Origin: CAWCAL01 sp963695075
GTDB taxonomy: Bacteria > Actinomycetota > Acidimicrobiia > Acidimicrobiales > CAWCAL01
Reading direction: 5' to 3'
DNA length: 64,000 nucleotides
Assembly: GCA_963695075.1 (NCBI GenBank)
Contig: CAVOFR010000003.1
Coordinates: forward strand, 310,001 to 374,000
A program made the translations under genes and the position numbers. Positions within the stretch are counted from its first letter, which is position 1; every line of letters starts with the position of its first letter. The notes under the pieces were generated by a model. It made no database searches. It was not told the origin of the DNA and saw only the letters and a list, made by a program, of their open reading frames with translations. Below, piece after piece: positions 52,647-61,211 of this stretch.

Positions 52647-54386
52647 AGCCTCACCGGGTTCGGTCGGTCGGGCGCCCTCCGGCCCTGACCCCTCGGGCGC
52701 GTTGGGCTCGGCGAGAAGAGCCTCGCCCTCGCCGTCGGTGGTCGACCAGTTCGGGTCGAGACCCGGGCAGCGCAGGCGGAACCCGTCCATGCCCTTCGAT
52801 TCCCAGAGCAGAGCCGGACGGGCCCCGTGCCAGCGGACAGCCCAGCTGACCGCACCGGTGCCCACGGTCACGTCGTGTGCTTCCATCGACTGACCGAACC
52901 AGCTGCTTCTCACCGTGGGGAGCAGGTCGATCGTCTGCTCTCCGGCGAGGACGGCGCCGAGATCGTGCCAGAGGACGACGATCTCGGCCGCGAGACGACC
53001 ATGGTCCGGGCCGACCGGGAGGACGCCGGCGGCATCGGCGGCGACGGTCAACCAGCGCAACTCGTCCTCGGGCCAGGTGCCGACACCGACCATCGCCCGC
53101 GCCGTCAAGAGGTGCTGCCAGGGCGATGGGTCGCCGTTCTCACCATCGCGGTCACGAACGACGGCGAGAAGGTCTTGCACGTGGGGTCCGTCCGGAGCGA
53201 GGCGCGCCCTCACCAGCGCGGCGGCCTCGGCCTGGCCCACGGCCGTCAACACCGCGATCGCGCCGCGCCGTCCCGCCTCGGTCCAGATACGCTCTCCGAC
53301 CAGCGCATCGCCGGTGCGGCGATCCTCGGCTCGGTCCAGGGCGACCAGCATGGCTCTCACTTCTGGCAGCCAATCCTCGACGTCAACGCGATCCAATCGG
53401 TGGGCGATGCGGCCGAGGATCTGCAGGGTCGCACCCGTGGCCACCACCGGCGGGACCGGCCCGTCGTCGACCAGCCCCTTCCGGTTCAGCTGCACGAGTC
53501 GGCGAGCACCGAGGCCCGCGGCCAGTCGGTCCTGGCCCATGGCCACGAGCGCCTCGGCCAGTCGGGCATCGGTCACGGCATCATCACCGCCGTCGGGGCC
53601 GGCGACCGGGTGCACCGCCATCATGACCTGGCTGCGCGCGGCCACCGCCAGATCGGAGAGGACGGGTTCGGGAATCTCGACCCGGCCACCCCCTCTGGTG
53701 TGGCTCGTCCAGCCCCGTGCGACGGCTTCGGCGTCGGCGGTGGCCGTGGGCGAGACCGCCGTACCCGGCGACAGCGCGAGCCGCGTCGTCAGCGAATGGG
53801 GCAACGGCCGGACGAAAGCGACGCGCAGCAACCCGGAGGCGCGGGCCGACGCCACCGAGCCATCGCCGGCCGGTGCGACCGTCTGCCCCTCGAGTGCCGC
53901 GAGCAGCCCCGCTCCGTCACCTTCGGCCGAGACGATGGCGGCCGGCGCCGGCAGAACCATCCTCGCCCCGCCCTCGATGGTGACCGCGGTCTCGGCATCG
54001 GCCGCCACCGACCATTCGACCAGGTCGAGCCCTCCTGCCTGCAACGGACGAAGCACGGCAGCGACGCCGACGGCATGCGACGAGTTGTTCCGGATCTCGA
54101 CGACGACGGCCGGATCTCCGTCACGATCGGACGCGACGAACGCTCGATGCACCACCTCGCCTCCGGTGACGCGGAGCCGCGTCTCGACCACGGGCGTGAG
54201 GTCGATCAGGCGCCGACGGACCGTCCCGGCATCAGCAGCGGTGTGCCAGCCGTCCTGGGTCCGAACCATCCAGTCGAGCACCCACGAAGCCCCCGGGATA
54301 CGGACAGCTCCCGTCGCATCTATACGCGCCGAGAGGGTGCCGTCGAGATCGGCGATGAGCGTTTCAGCGGTAATCGTCGAGCTCAC
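52638..54386 (-). CDS. Putative six-hairpin glycosidase-like protein
   Basis: 582 residues from GTG 54386. The N-terminal ~230 residues look beta-sandwich-like (GAVRIPGASWVLDWMVRTQD), and residues ~250-500 look like alternating helices with loop motifs (ARRLVQLNRKGLVDDGPVPP), as in trehalase or glucoamylase-like (alpha/alpha)6 enzymes. I cannot name the family or see the catalytic acids, so glycosidase function is only a hypothesis supported by the alpha-mannosidase two genes away. The start overlaps the end of gpsA by 23 nt, and the end overlaps the cyclase repeat. Confidence 0.5.
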   Translation of the reverse strand: MSSTITAETLIADLDGTLSARIDATGAVRIPGASWVLDWMVRTQDGWHTAADAGTVRRRLIDLTPVVETRLRVTGGEVVHRAFVASDRDGDPAVVVEIRNNSSHAVGVAAVLRPLQAGGLDLVEWSVAADAETAVTIEGGARMVLPAPAAIVSAEGDGAGLLAALEGQTVAPAGDGSVASARASGLLRVAFVRPLPHSLTTRLALSPGTAVSPTATADAEAVARGWTSHTRGGGRVEIPEPVLSDLAVAARSQVMMAVHPVAGPDGGDDAVTDARLAEALVAMGQDRLAAGLGARRLVQLNRKGLVDDGPVPPVVATGATLQILGRIAHRLDRVDVEDWLPEVRAMLVALDRAEDRRTGDALVGERIWTEAGRRGAIAVLTAVGQAEAAALVRARLAPDGPHVQDLLAVVRDRDGENGDPSPWQHLLTARAMVGVGTWPEDELRWLTVAADAAGVLPVGPDHGRLAAEIVVLWHDLGAVLAGEQTIDLLPTVRSSWFGQSMEAHDVTVGTGAVSWAVRWHGARPALLWESKGMDGFRLRCPGLDPNWSTTDGEGEALLAEPNAPEGSGPEGARPTEPGEAFS

Positions 54387-55368
54387 TCTGGGGTTGGCGG
54401 CGGACGAGCCCGCTGTAGGCGTCCACCGCGTTGCGCTCGCCTCGACAGACCGCGGCGACCTCCTCGGCGATCGGCATCCCGATTCCGTAACGGTCGGCGA
54501 ATTCCATCACGACCCTGGCGGTCTTGACCCCCTCGGCGACCTGGTCCATCTCCTCGATGATCTGCTCGATGGTCTTGCCCTTGCCGAGCTCTTCGCCGAC
54601 GTGACGGTTGCGGCTCTGGTCGGAGATGCAGGTGGCGATGAGATCACCCATCCCGGCCAGCCCGGCAAACGTCTCGGGGTGACCACCCATGGCCACGCCG
54701 AGGCGGGTGAGCTCGGCCAAGCCGCGGGTGATGACGGCGGCCCTCGTGTTGTCGCCTGTTCCGAGGCCGTCGGCCATGCCTGCGGCGAGTGCGATGACGT
54801 TCTTGAGGGCTCCCGCCACCTCGGCGCCTATCACGTCGGGATTGGTGTAGACGCGGAACAGGTCCTGGCTGAAGATCTCCTGCAAGCGTTCGGCGATGAA
54901 CTGATCGGACATGGCGATCACGGCCGCAGCGGCCGACCCGGCCAGGATCTCCTTGGCCAGATTCGGTCCGGTCAGGACACCGGCCGGATGCCCGGGAAGA
55001 ACATCGGCGACCACCTCGGTCATCCGCTTCCCGCTCTCGGCCTCGAAACCCTTGGCGAGGCTCACGACCGGGACCCATGCCCGAACATGGGGCTTCGCGG
55101 CCTCGAGCGTCTCGCGGAACGCCTTGGACGGGACCCCCATGACCAGGACGTCGGCCGCGGCGACCGCCTCGGGAAGGTCGGCGGTGGCTCGTAGCTCGGG
55201 ATGCAGCTCATAGCCGTCGAGGTACCGGCCGTTGACGTGCTCCCGATTGATCTGCCCGACAACCGCGGGGTCACGAGCCCACAGCAGGGTCGGAGCATTG
55301 TGGGCGGCGAGATGGGCGACGGTGGTACCCCACGACCCGCCTCCGAGCACGGTCACGCCAATACGCAT
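54364..55368 (-). CDS. gpsA: NAD(P)H-dependent glycerol-3-phosphate dehydrogenase
   Basis: 334 residues. The nucleotide motif is GGGSWGT at 9-15, followed by VSLAKGFE, LTGPNLAKEI and the C-terminal catalytic lysine region EVAGALKNVIALAAGMADG. It reduces dihydroxyacetone phosphate to glycerol-3-phosphate for membrane and storage lipids, feeding the pathway that the WS/DGAT enzymes complete. It lies next to and divergent from cofC, the same gene order as gpsA-fbiD in Mycobacterium. The next gene downstream overlaps it by 23 nt. Confidence 0.95.
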   Translation of the reverse strand: MRIGVTVLGGGSWGTTVAHLAAHNAPTLLWARDPAVVGQINREHVNGRYLDGYELHPELRATADLPEAVAAADVLVMGVPSKAFRETLEAAKPHVRAWVPVVSLAKGFEAESGKRMTEVVADVLPGHPAGVLTGPNLAKEILAGSAAAAVIAMSDQFIAERLQEIFSQDLFRVYTNPDVIGAEVAGALKNVIALAAGMADGLGTGDNTRAAVITRGLAELTRLGVAMGGHPETFAGLAGMGDLIATCISDQSRNRHVGEELGKGKTIEQIIEEMDQVAEGVKTARVVMEFADRYGIGMPIAEEVAAVCRGERNAVDAYSGLVRRQPQSELDDYR

Positions 55369-55429
55369 CTCCCGACCCTACCGGCCCGGACCGCTGCTCT
55401 CTCACGCCGGCTCGTACACTCGCGAGCCG

Positions 55430-56038
55430 ATGACGGCTGCACTACTGGTACCGGTCAAGGACTTCACTCGCGCCAAGCTGCGACTGGGTGGTGTCCTCGG
55501 CGACGATGCCCGGACGAGCCTGGCCCGAGCCCTTGCCACCCATGTCCTCGAGGCGGCCGGTTCACTGCCCACCTGGGTCGTCTGCGACGACTCTGCGGTG
55601 CGGTCCTGGGCCGAGACACAGGGCGCACGGGTGATCTGGGCTCCGGACCGGGGACTGAACGGGGCGGTCCAGTTCGGAGTCGAGCACCTGCGCGATCGGG
55701 GGGTCCCCCAGGTCGTGGTCAGCCACAGCGACCTCCCCCTCGCCAGGAATCTGGCCGATCTCGACTCCTTCGAGGGCGTGACTCTCGTCCCGGACCGCTT
55801 CGACGACGGAACGAACGTGGCATGCGTACCCACAGGTGCCGGGTTCCGGTTCGCCTACGGACCGAAATCGTTCGGGCGCCACGTCTCCGAGACGCGACGG
55901 CTCGGACTCGCCCTGCGGATCGTTCGGGACCGAAGGCTCAGCTGGGACATCGATCGACCCGAGGACCTGGGCTTGCCGGAAGACCTCCTCGGCGAGTTCC
56001 CACTCCCGACGGCCGCTGTGCCGGCCGTCGAAGGGTGA
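55430..56038 (+). CDS. cofC: Phosphoenolpyruvate/2-phospho-L-lactate guanylyltransferase CofC/FbiD
   Basis: 202 residues from ATG 55430. Nucleotidyltransferase landmarks are LLVPVKDFTRAKLRL (GTP-binding start), DDSAVRSWAETQGARVIW, VSHSDLPLA and DDGTNVACVPT. It activates 2-phospholactate or phosphoenolpyruvate with GTP to form the F420 side-chain precursor; in actinobacteria the enzyme is called FbiD. The gpsA neighbour is the synteny known in Mycobacterium tuberculosis. This gene accounts for coenzyme F420 for the three luciferase-like oxidoreductases in this window. Confidence 0.9.
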   Translation: MTAALLVPVKDFTRAKLRLGGVLGDDARTSLARALATHVLEAAGSLPTWVVCDDSAVRSWAETQGARVIWAPDRGLNGAVQFGVEHLRDRGVPQVVVSHSDLPLARNLADLDSFEGVTLVPDRFDDGTNVACVPTGAGFRFAYGPKSFGRHVSETRRLGLALRIVRDRRLSWDIDRPEDLGLPEDLLGEFPLPTAAVPAVEG

Positions 56039-56062
56039 TCCCCTCCCTGGCCGGCTCGGCCC

Positions 56063-56797
56063 ATGGCTGAGCCGGGCCCCCGCTCGTTGGCCTTCCTCAC
56101 CTGGAACCTGGCCCTGCTCGAGCGATCGGCCGAGGCTCCGGCCAGCTGGGGCCAGCTCGACGCCGAAAGCGCGGTACGAGACGTGGTCCTGGAGATCGAG
56201 CCGGACATCGTCCTCCTCCAGGAGCTGCCCGGACTGGTCCCCTACGTCGAAACCCACGGGATGATCCCGGCCAACCCCAGGAGCCACAGTGGGAACCTCG
56301 CCACCCTGGTCACCCATGAGTTGCTGGCCGACTCGCCCCGCTTCGCGACGGTCGACGGCACCGCGCTGATGGTCACGTTCGACCGCCTCGATCTCACGGT
56401 CGCCAACGTCCACCTCGCCCCGGGCCGCCAAGGACGAGCGCAGCGGTTGACCGCGTTCGAGGCGATCGCCGTGCGCTCGCCCACCGAGCGGTTGATCGTG
56501 GCCGGTGACACCAACACACGCGCCGAGGAGCTCGATGCCCTGATCGGCGTCGGCCTGGTCGCTCCCCAGCTGCCGGCGCCCACCTGGGACAGCCGACGCA
56601 ACCGGTTCCGATCCCACGGCCCCCGCTTCCGAGCCTCGTTCACCCGTTACCTTGTCAGAGGGCAGGTGATCGTCAGCGACGTGGCGGTCCACGACAGACC
56701 GATCGTGACCGCGGACACACATCGCTTTCATCTGTCCGACCACTACGCGCTCTCCGCGACGGCGACCAGACGAGGAAACGGGGTAGATCAGAAATGA
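56063..56797 (+). CDS. Endonuclease/exonuclease/phosphatase (EEP) family hydrolase
   Basis: 244 residues. The EEP motifs are TWNLALLERS (Asn), VLLQELPG (metal Glu), VANVHLAPG, IVAGDTNTR (Asp and Asn) and FHLSDHYAL (His). The metal-dependent reaction may be on DNA, phosphoinositide or other phosphodiester; no preference is visible. Its end overlaps the following PIG-L gene by 4 nt (ATGA), and it follows cofC at 24 nt, so the three genes may be one operon. Confidence 0.85.
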   Translation: MAEPGPRSLAFLTWNLALLERSAEAPASWGQLDAESAVRDVVLEIEPDIVLLQELPGLVPYVETHGMIPANPRSHSGNLATLVTHELLADSPRFATVDGTALMVTFDRLDLTVANVHLAPGRQGRAQRLTAFEAIAVRSPTERLIVAGDTNTRAEELDALIGVGLVAPQLPAPTWDSRRNRFRSHGPRFRASFTRYLVRGQVIVSDVAVHDRPIVTADTHRFHLSDHYALSATATRRGNGVDQK

Positions 56798-57540
56798 CGG
56801 CCATCACGACCAACATGGACGTGCCCTCCTCGTCACTGGTGATCTGCGCCCACCCCGACGACGCCGAATTCCAGTGTGGCGCCACACTGGCCAAATGGGC
56901 CGCGGGCGGCTGTGTGGTGCACTACCTGGTCTGTACCGATGGCTCGAAGGGCACCTGGGATCCCGACGCAGACATCGACACGCTCATCGCCACCCGCCGG
57001 GCCGAGCAGAACCAGGCCGCGCGCCGCCTCGGCGCCACCGGGCGGGTCGCCTTCCTCGGCGTCACCGATGGCGAGCTGCAATCCGATCTCATCACGCGCT
57101 CGAAGGTCGCCCGCTGGATCCGCGAGCTGAAGCCTTCTCTGGTCCTGGGCCACGACCCGTGGCAGCGCTACCGCCTCCACCCCGACCATCGACACGCCGG
57201 ATGGCTCGCCGTCGACGGGGCCGTCGCGGCACGCGACCCCTTCTTCTTCCCCGAGCACGGTCTCCTCCACCACCGGCCTGACCATCTCCTGCTCTTCGAG
57301 GCCGACGAGCCGGACCACGTCGAGGACGTCACCGGGTTCGAAGAGGCCAAGGTCGAGGCGCTTCTCGCCCACGAGAGCCAGTTCGAGTCCACCATGGAGA
57401 TCGCCATCGAGGACAGCGGTGCCCATCACCAGGGCCAGCGCGCCGCCTTCGCCGAAGGGGAACTGGCCCGACTGAGGTCGATGGGAGCGCTCGCCGGATT
57501 CGAACTGGGCGAGGCCTATCGCCTGCTGGACCTGAGGTAG
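56794..57540 (+). CDS. PIG-L / LmbE family deacetylase
   Basis: 248 residues. The zinc motif is CAHPDDAEFQCG at the start, with the second histidine block RLHPDHRHAGWLAVDG and a late HESQFEST. This is a LmbE-like N-deacetylase but differs from the mca protein at 28463, and its substrate is unknown (GlcNAc-inositol or a sugar conjugate are examples). The ATG overlaps the EEP stop. Convergent with the DUF4015-like gene. Confidence 0.88.
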   Translation: MTAITTNMDVPSSSLVICAHPDDAEFQCGATLAKWAAGGCVVHYLVCTDGSKGTWDPDADIDTLIATRRAEQNQAARRLGATGRVAFLGVTDGELQSDLITRSKVARWIRELKPSLVLGHDPWQRYRLHPDHRHAGWLAVDGAVAARDPFFFPEHGLLHHRPDHLLLFEADEPDHVEDVTGFEEAKVEALLAHESQFESTMEIAIEDSGAHHQGQRAAFAEGELARLRSMGALAGFELGEAYRLLDLR

Positions 57541-57571
57541 ATGACGGAGGGCCACGCGGCCTGACTCGTGC

Positions 57572-59263
57572 TCACCGGTCGAGGGCGTCGCCGTGATAGC
57601 GGACGCCGGCATTCCACAGGAGGAACCCGTTGCCGTCCTCCCGGTACGCCGCCTCGATCTGGGCTCGCACCTCGTCGTCTCCGTACGCGATGTCGCCGAG
57701 CGTGAAGTCCTGGAGCCACGGCACCAGGGGGACGCCGTAGGGCTCGACCACCTCGACGAACTCGCGCATGGTCCTCTCGACGATCCGGCCGGGCTCGGCG
57801 GTCGGATCTGAGACGTTGTACTCGTCCTTGCCGAAGTGGGACGGGTAGAGCATCGGCGAGATGTAGTCGAGGTGGGCCACCATCTGGCCTGCCTCCTGGC
57901 CGATCTCGTAACCGCGGTTGGCCGCGATGCCGAAGACCGCGGCGCCCTGGAAGGCGCCCTCCTCCCGGAGCTCCTCGTGGGTCCGCTCGAGGAAACCCAG
58001 GATCGTGGCCGTCACCTGATCCCTGCGCTCCCGGTCCTCGGCCTCCTCAGGCCCGGGAAGACCGGGGATGACCATCTCCTCGAGGTATCCGTCCGGCCGG
58101 CGGATGTAGTCGAACATGATGTCGTCGAAACCCAGTTCGGCCGCTTCGAGGGCGACATCGAGGTTGTACTGCTGCACATCGGGATGGGCGAAGTTGGTGA
58201 ATCCACCTCGATAGATGTCCAGTGCCTCACCGTCGGTGCCCTGGACCAGCATGTCCATCTGATCGCTCTCGGCCGCGTACTCGGCCAACACCGGGTCGCG
58301 GAAGGCCACCACCCGGCCGATGACGTGCATCCCGAGCTCGTGGAGCGTGTCGAGCGCTTCGCGAGCGTCGTAGATGGGCCGGTCGGCGCCGATTTCGTCG
58401 GCCAGGTCGACGTCGCTGTCGTACCCGATCACGCCGGTCTCGTCCTTGATGTCCAGCTGTACCGCGTTGATGCGCCCCTCGTCGATCAGCCGCATGATCC
58501 CCGCGCGCAGACCGTCGTCGGCCCACGCCGCGGCCGAGACGTGCACCGCTCGGATCTCCGGGTAGGCGACCGGCACGCGGACTTCGTCGGTCGCCCTGTT
58601 CCCGGCCTGATCCACCGCCTCGAATTCGAGCAGCCCGAGGGGCGGGCGGTCGTAGGTCAGTTCGAACGTGCCGTCTCCACGAATGTCGACCTCTTCACCG
58701 CTGACCGTCAAGGTCACTTCTTCGTCGACCGACCCGGTGATCGTCACCTCGGCGTCCATTGCGACGACACCGGGCTCGACGATGGTTAGCTCGGGAGCCG
58801 TTCCGTCGACCGTGTAGGTCCATCCCACGGTCGTGGGACCGAGCAAGGGCCGCGTCACCTCCATCGAGAGTTCGTACGAGCGCTCCTCGAACTGCGGGAT
58901 GACCCAGTTGTGCACACCGTCGGTGACGCCGAGATCCTCGGCCGCCGGCTCACCGTCGATGAGGAGCTGCACCTCCTCGATCCGAGTGTCGGGGGAGATG
59001 CGTACACCGATGGTCCGGCCCTCTCCGTCGGTGGGCTGGAGATGGTCGTCGTCCTCCAGTCCGACGAGATCGACATCGACCCGGGTGAAGTCCCACGCTA
59101 CGTACGCCACATAGGTGACGAACCCCAGGGCCACCACCGCGATGAGGAGGTTCGAGAGGGTCCCTCCGAAGCTGCGGCCGCGGCGGCGGTCGTGAGTGTC
59201 GTCACCCCTCAAGAGCGGAGTCAGCTGCAACGGGGCCTGGGGCGGCTTGCGGGTGGGGATCAT
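57572..59263 (-). CDS. Putative glycoside hydrolase (DUF4015-like), membrane anchored
   Basis: 563 residues. One N-terminal helix (LSNLLIAVVALGFVTYVAYV, about 36-55) anchors the protein; residues ~65-245 contain two Ig-like beta repeats (VEPGVVAMDAEVTITGSV); the C-terminal half is a TIM-barrel resembling DUF4015: NAVQLDIKDETGVIGYDS, LGMHVIGRVVAFRDPVLAEY, GFDDIMFDYIRRPDG and YISPMLYPSHFGKDEY. Acidic residues in VQLDIKDE and FDYIRRPD are candidate catalytic sites. It likely acts on a cell-surface polysaccharide outside the membrane. Family function is not established. Confidence 0.78.
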   Translation of the reverse strand: MIPTRKPPQAPLQLTPLLRGDDTHDRRRGRSFGGTLSNLLIAVVALGFVTYVAYVAWDFTRVDVDLVGLEDDDHLQPTDGEGRTIGVRISPDTRIEEVQLLIDGEPAAEDLGVTDGVHNWVIPQFEERSYELSMEVTRPLLGPTTVGWTYTVDGTAPELTIVEPGVVAMDAEVTITGSVDEEVTLTVSGEEVDIRGDGTFELTYDRPPLGLLEFEAVDQAGNRATDEVRVPVAYPEIRAVHVSAAAWADDGLRAGIMRLIDEGRINAVQLDIKDETGVIGYDSDVDLADEIGADRPIYDAREALDTLHELGMHVIGRVVAFRDPVLAEYAAESDQMDMLVQGTDGEALDIYRGGFTNFAHPDVQQYNLDVALEAAELGFDDIMFDYIRRPDGYLEEMVIPGLPGPEEAEDRERRDQVTATILGFLERTHEELREEGAFQGAAVFGIAANRGYEIGQEAGQMVAHLDYISPMLYPSHFGKDEYNVSDPTAEPGRIVERTMREFVEVVEPYGVPLVPWLQDFTLGDIAYGDDEVRAQIEAAYREDGNGFLLWNAGVRYHGDALDR

Positions 59264-59338
59264 GATGACGCGGCCGTTCAGGCCGACAGAGAATGGTAGG
59301 GCACATCCTCTTCCGGTCCCATGCGGGCCTGTGCCCGA

Positions 59339-59773
59339 TCAGGTGTTCAGCTGGTCGTAAGCCACAGCCAGCCGTTCAGCGGTGGCCGCCGCGTGTGCCT
59401 CGTCGTCGTACTTCGTGCGCGGCCAGAAGAACCCCCGCAGTCCGTCCCCCTTGGTTCGCGGCACGACGTGGACATGAAGGTGGGGCACGCTCTGGCTCAC
59501 CCGGTTGTTCATCGCGACGAACGACCCGCCGGACCCGAGCTCCGTCTCGATGGCGGCGGCCAGTCGCCGCACGCGGCGAAAGAGCGGATCGATGAGATCG
59601 ACGGGGAGCTCGGCGAGGGTCTCGTGGTGATCGCGCGGCATCACCAGCGTGTGACCGACGAACAGCGGCCGGACATCGAGCACGCCGAGGGCGACATCGT
59701 CGGCGAATACGACGTGGCCCTCGGCGTGGCCGCCGACGATCGAGCAGAAGACGCACCCGGCCGCCGGACTCAC
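59339..59773 (-). CDS. HIT family protein
   Basis: 144 residues. CVFCSIVGG at the start (zinc-binding cysteines), DVRPLFVGHTLVMPRDHHET and the histidine triad SVPHLHVHVVPR are clear. HIT proteins hydrolyse adenosyl-phosphoramidates or dinucleoside phosphates. GTG 59773 overlaps the aminotransferase stop by 4 nt (GTGA), so this gene is translated together with the upstream class V aminotransferase and is probably part of the PqqD-like cluster transcript. Confidence 0.88.
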   Translation of the reverse strand: MSPAAGCVFCSIVGGHAEGHVVFADDVALGVLDVRPLFVGHTLVMPRDHHETLAELPVDLIDPLFRRVRRLAAAIETELGSGGSFVAMNNRVSQSVPHLHVHVVPRTKGDGLRGFFWPRTKYDDEAHAAATAERLAVAYDQLNT

Positions 59774-60900
59774 AGCTCGGCCAGCGCCGTGAGCAGACGG
59801 TCTGCGTCGGTCTCGTCGTTCCAGAGATGGGCGGAGATCCGCACGCTCGACCCGCGCACGCTCACGTGGATCCGTCGCTCCGACAGATGGGTGGCCACCG
59901 CGGCGGGGGACAGCCGGTCGGGAAGCCCGATTCCGACCAGATGGGGCGAGCGCACGCCGGGTGACGGCACCGAGAACCCGAGGCTCTCGGCTCCGTCGAG
60001 GATGCGACCGGTGATGACCCGGGCATGGTCGGCGACCGCGGCCGGAGGATGGTCGACCAGGAAGTCCAGCGCGGCGTTGGCCACCGCGACCCCGACGAAG
60101 TTCGAGACCTCACCGGTGTCGAACCGGCGGGCGCCGGGACCGTAGTCGTCGGAATAGTTGACCAAGCCGGCGAAGTCTTCGCTGCCAGCCCTGGTGATCC
60201 AGTTGAACTCGATCGGGTCACCCTCGCGGTGGCGCGGTGCGACCCAAAGGAAGCCCTGGCTGTAGGGCCCCAGGAGCCACTTGTAGGTGGCCCCTACGAC
60301 GAAGTCGGGATCGACCCGGTTCACGTCTATCTCCGCGGCTCCGGCAGCCTGACACACGTCGATGACCAGTGCGGCACCGACCCCCCGAGCCAGATCCCCG
60401 ACCGACTCCAGTTCCAGACGGCTTCCGTCGGTCCAGTGACAGGCCGGTACCGCCACGACTGCGGTCCGCTCACTCAGCATCCCGGCGATCGCGGTGGTCC
60501 AGTCGAGGTCGTCCGGTCGGTCCACGATCGCGACCTCTGCGCCACATCGTCGAGCCAGTTCGCGCCAGGAATAGACGTTCGACGGGAACTGCTCGGCCAG
60601 GACGAGAATCTGCTCTCCCGAATCGACCGCCAGGTTGTGGGCGGCTACGGCGACGCCGTAACTGACACTCGAGGTGAGGGCGATGCCGGCGGCATCGCCA
60701 CCGATGACCCGGGCCAGCTTGGGTCGAAGTGCCGCGACGGGTTCGAAGAAGTCATCGACGCCCACCCGCCAGGGCTGCGACTTGTCGTTCAGGGCCCGAG
60801 TTCCGGCCTCGACCGCGCTGACGGGGAGTGGCCCCATGTACGCGCAGTTGAGGTAGGCGACATCGCTCGGGATGTCGAACGCTTCCCGATTCGAACCCAT
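59770..60900 (-). CDS. Class V aminotransferase fold PLP-dependent enzyme
   Basis: 376 residues from ATG 60900. The PLP lysine is in VVGATYKWLLGPYSQGF, the aspartate in AALVIDVCQAAG, and the start is VAYLNCAYMGPLPVSAVE. The fold covers aminotransferases, cysteine desulfurases, kynureninase and isopenicillin epimerase; this member has no obvious desulfurase cysteine loop, so I favour an aminotransferase, lyase or epimerase role. It lies between the PqqD-like and HIT genes on one strand with gaps of 29 nt and -4 nt. Confidence 0.82.
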   Translation of the reverse strand: MGSNREAFDIPSDVAYLNCAYMGPLPVSAVEAGTRALNDKSQPWRVGVDDFFEPVAALRPKLARVIGGDAAGIALTSSVSYGVAVAAHNLAVDSGEQILVLAEQFPSNVYSWRELARRCGAEVAIVDRPDDLDWTTAIAGMLSERTAVVAVPACHWTDGSRLELESVGDLARGVGAALVIDVCQAAGAAEIDVNRVDPDFVVGATYKWLLGPYSQGFLWVAPRHREGDPIEFNWITRAGSEDFAGLVNYSDDYGPGARRFDTGEVSNFVGVAVANAALDFLVDHPPAAVADHARVITGRILDGAESLGFSVPSPGVRSPHLVGIGLPDRLSPAAVATHLSERRIHVSVRGSSVRISAHLWNDETDADRLLTALAEL

Positions 60901-60929
60901 GAACCCAGCCTCGCAGGTCTGGGCGTTGA

Positions 60930-61211
60930 TCAGGTGACGGCGCCGTTTCGGGTCTGTTCGACCCAGCCGACCGTTGCCAGGTCGGAGAGGAACTCGGCCA
61001 CGTCGACGGTCAGCTCGTCTATGCCGATGCCTTCGAGCGCCGGATACAGGAGTGCGGCGACCTCGGTGGCCGACCGCGGTGGATCGATCGCCGCCCAGAC
61101 GAGCGTGCCCACCTGATTGAGGCGCACGACGTCGTTGACGTCCGGTGGTGACAGACTGATGTGGCCGTCGACGACTTCGAATCCGACGTCGGGTGACCGG
61201 CGATACCTCAA
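60930..61211 (-). CDS. PqqD-like (RiPP recognition element) protein
   Basis: 93 residues. The fold shows three N-terminal strands and a helical bundle: FEVVDGHISLSPPDVNDVVR, LNQVGTLVWAAIDPPRSATE and LTVDVAEFLSDLATVGWVEQ. This is the PqqD/RRE domain which binds leader peptides of ribosomally made peptides, but no radical SAM enzyme is adjacent. The start is TTG 61211, overlapping the TGA of a repeat-derived upstream reading frame. PqqD-like domains also occur in peptide-independent settings, so the role here is open. Confidence 0.7.
   Translation of the reverse strand: MRYRRSPDVGFEVVDGHISLSPPDVNDVVRLNQVGTLVWAAIDPPRSATEVAALLYPALEGIGIDELTVDVAEFLSDLATVGWVEQTRNGAVT

Noticed and set aside
52827..55194. 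Long plus-strand frames opposite the glycosidase-like and gpsA genes
   Set aside because: Both are antisense to good minus-strand genes, with biased composition typical of GC-rich shadows.
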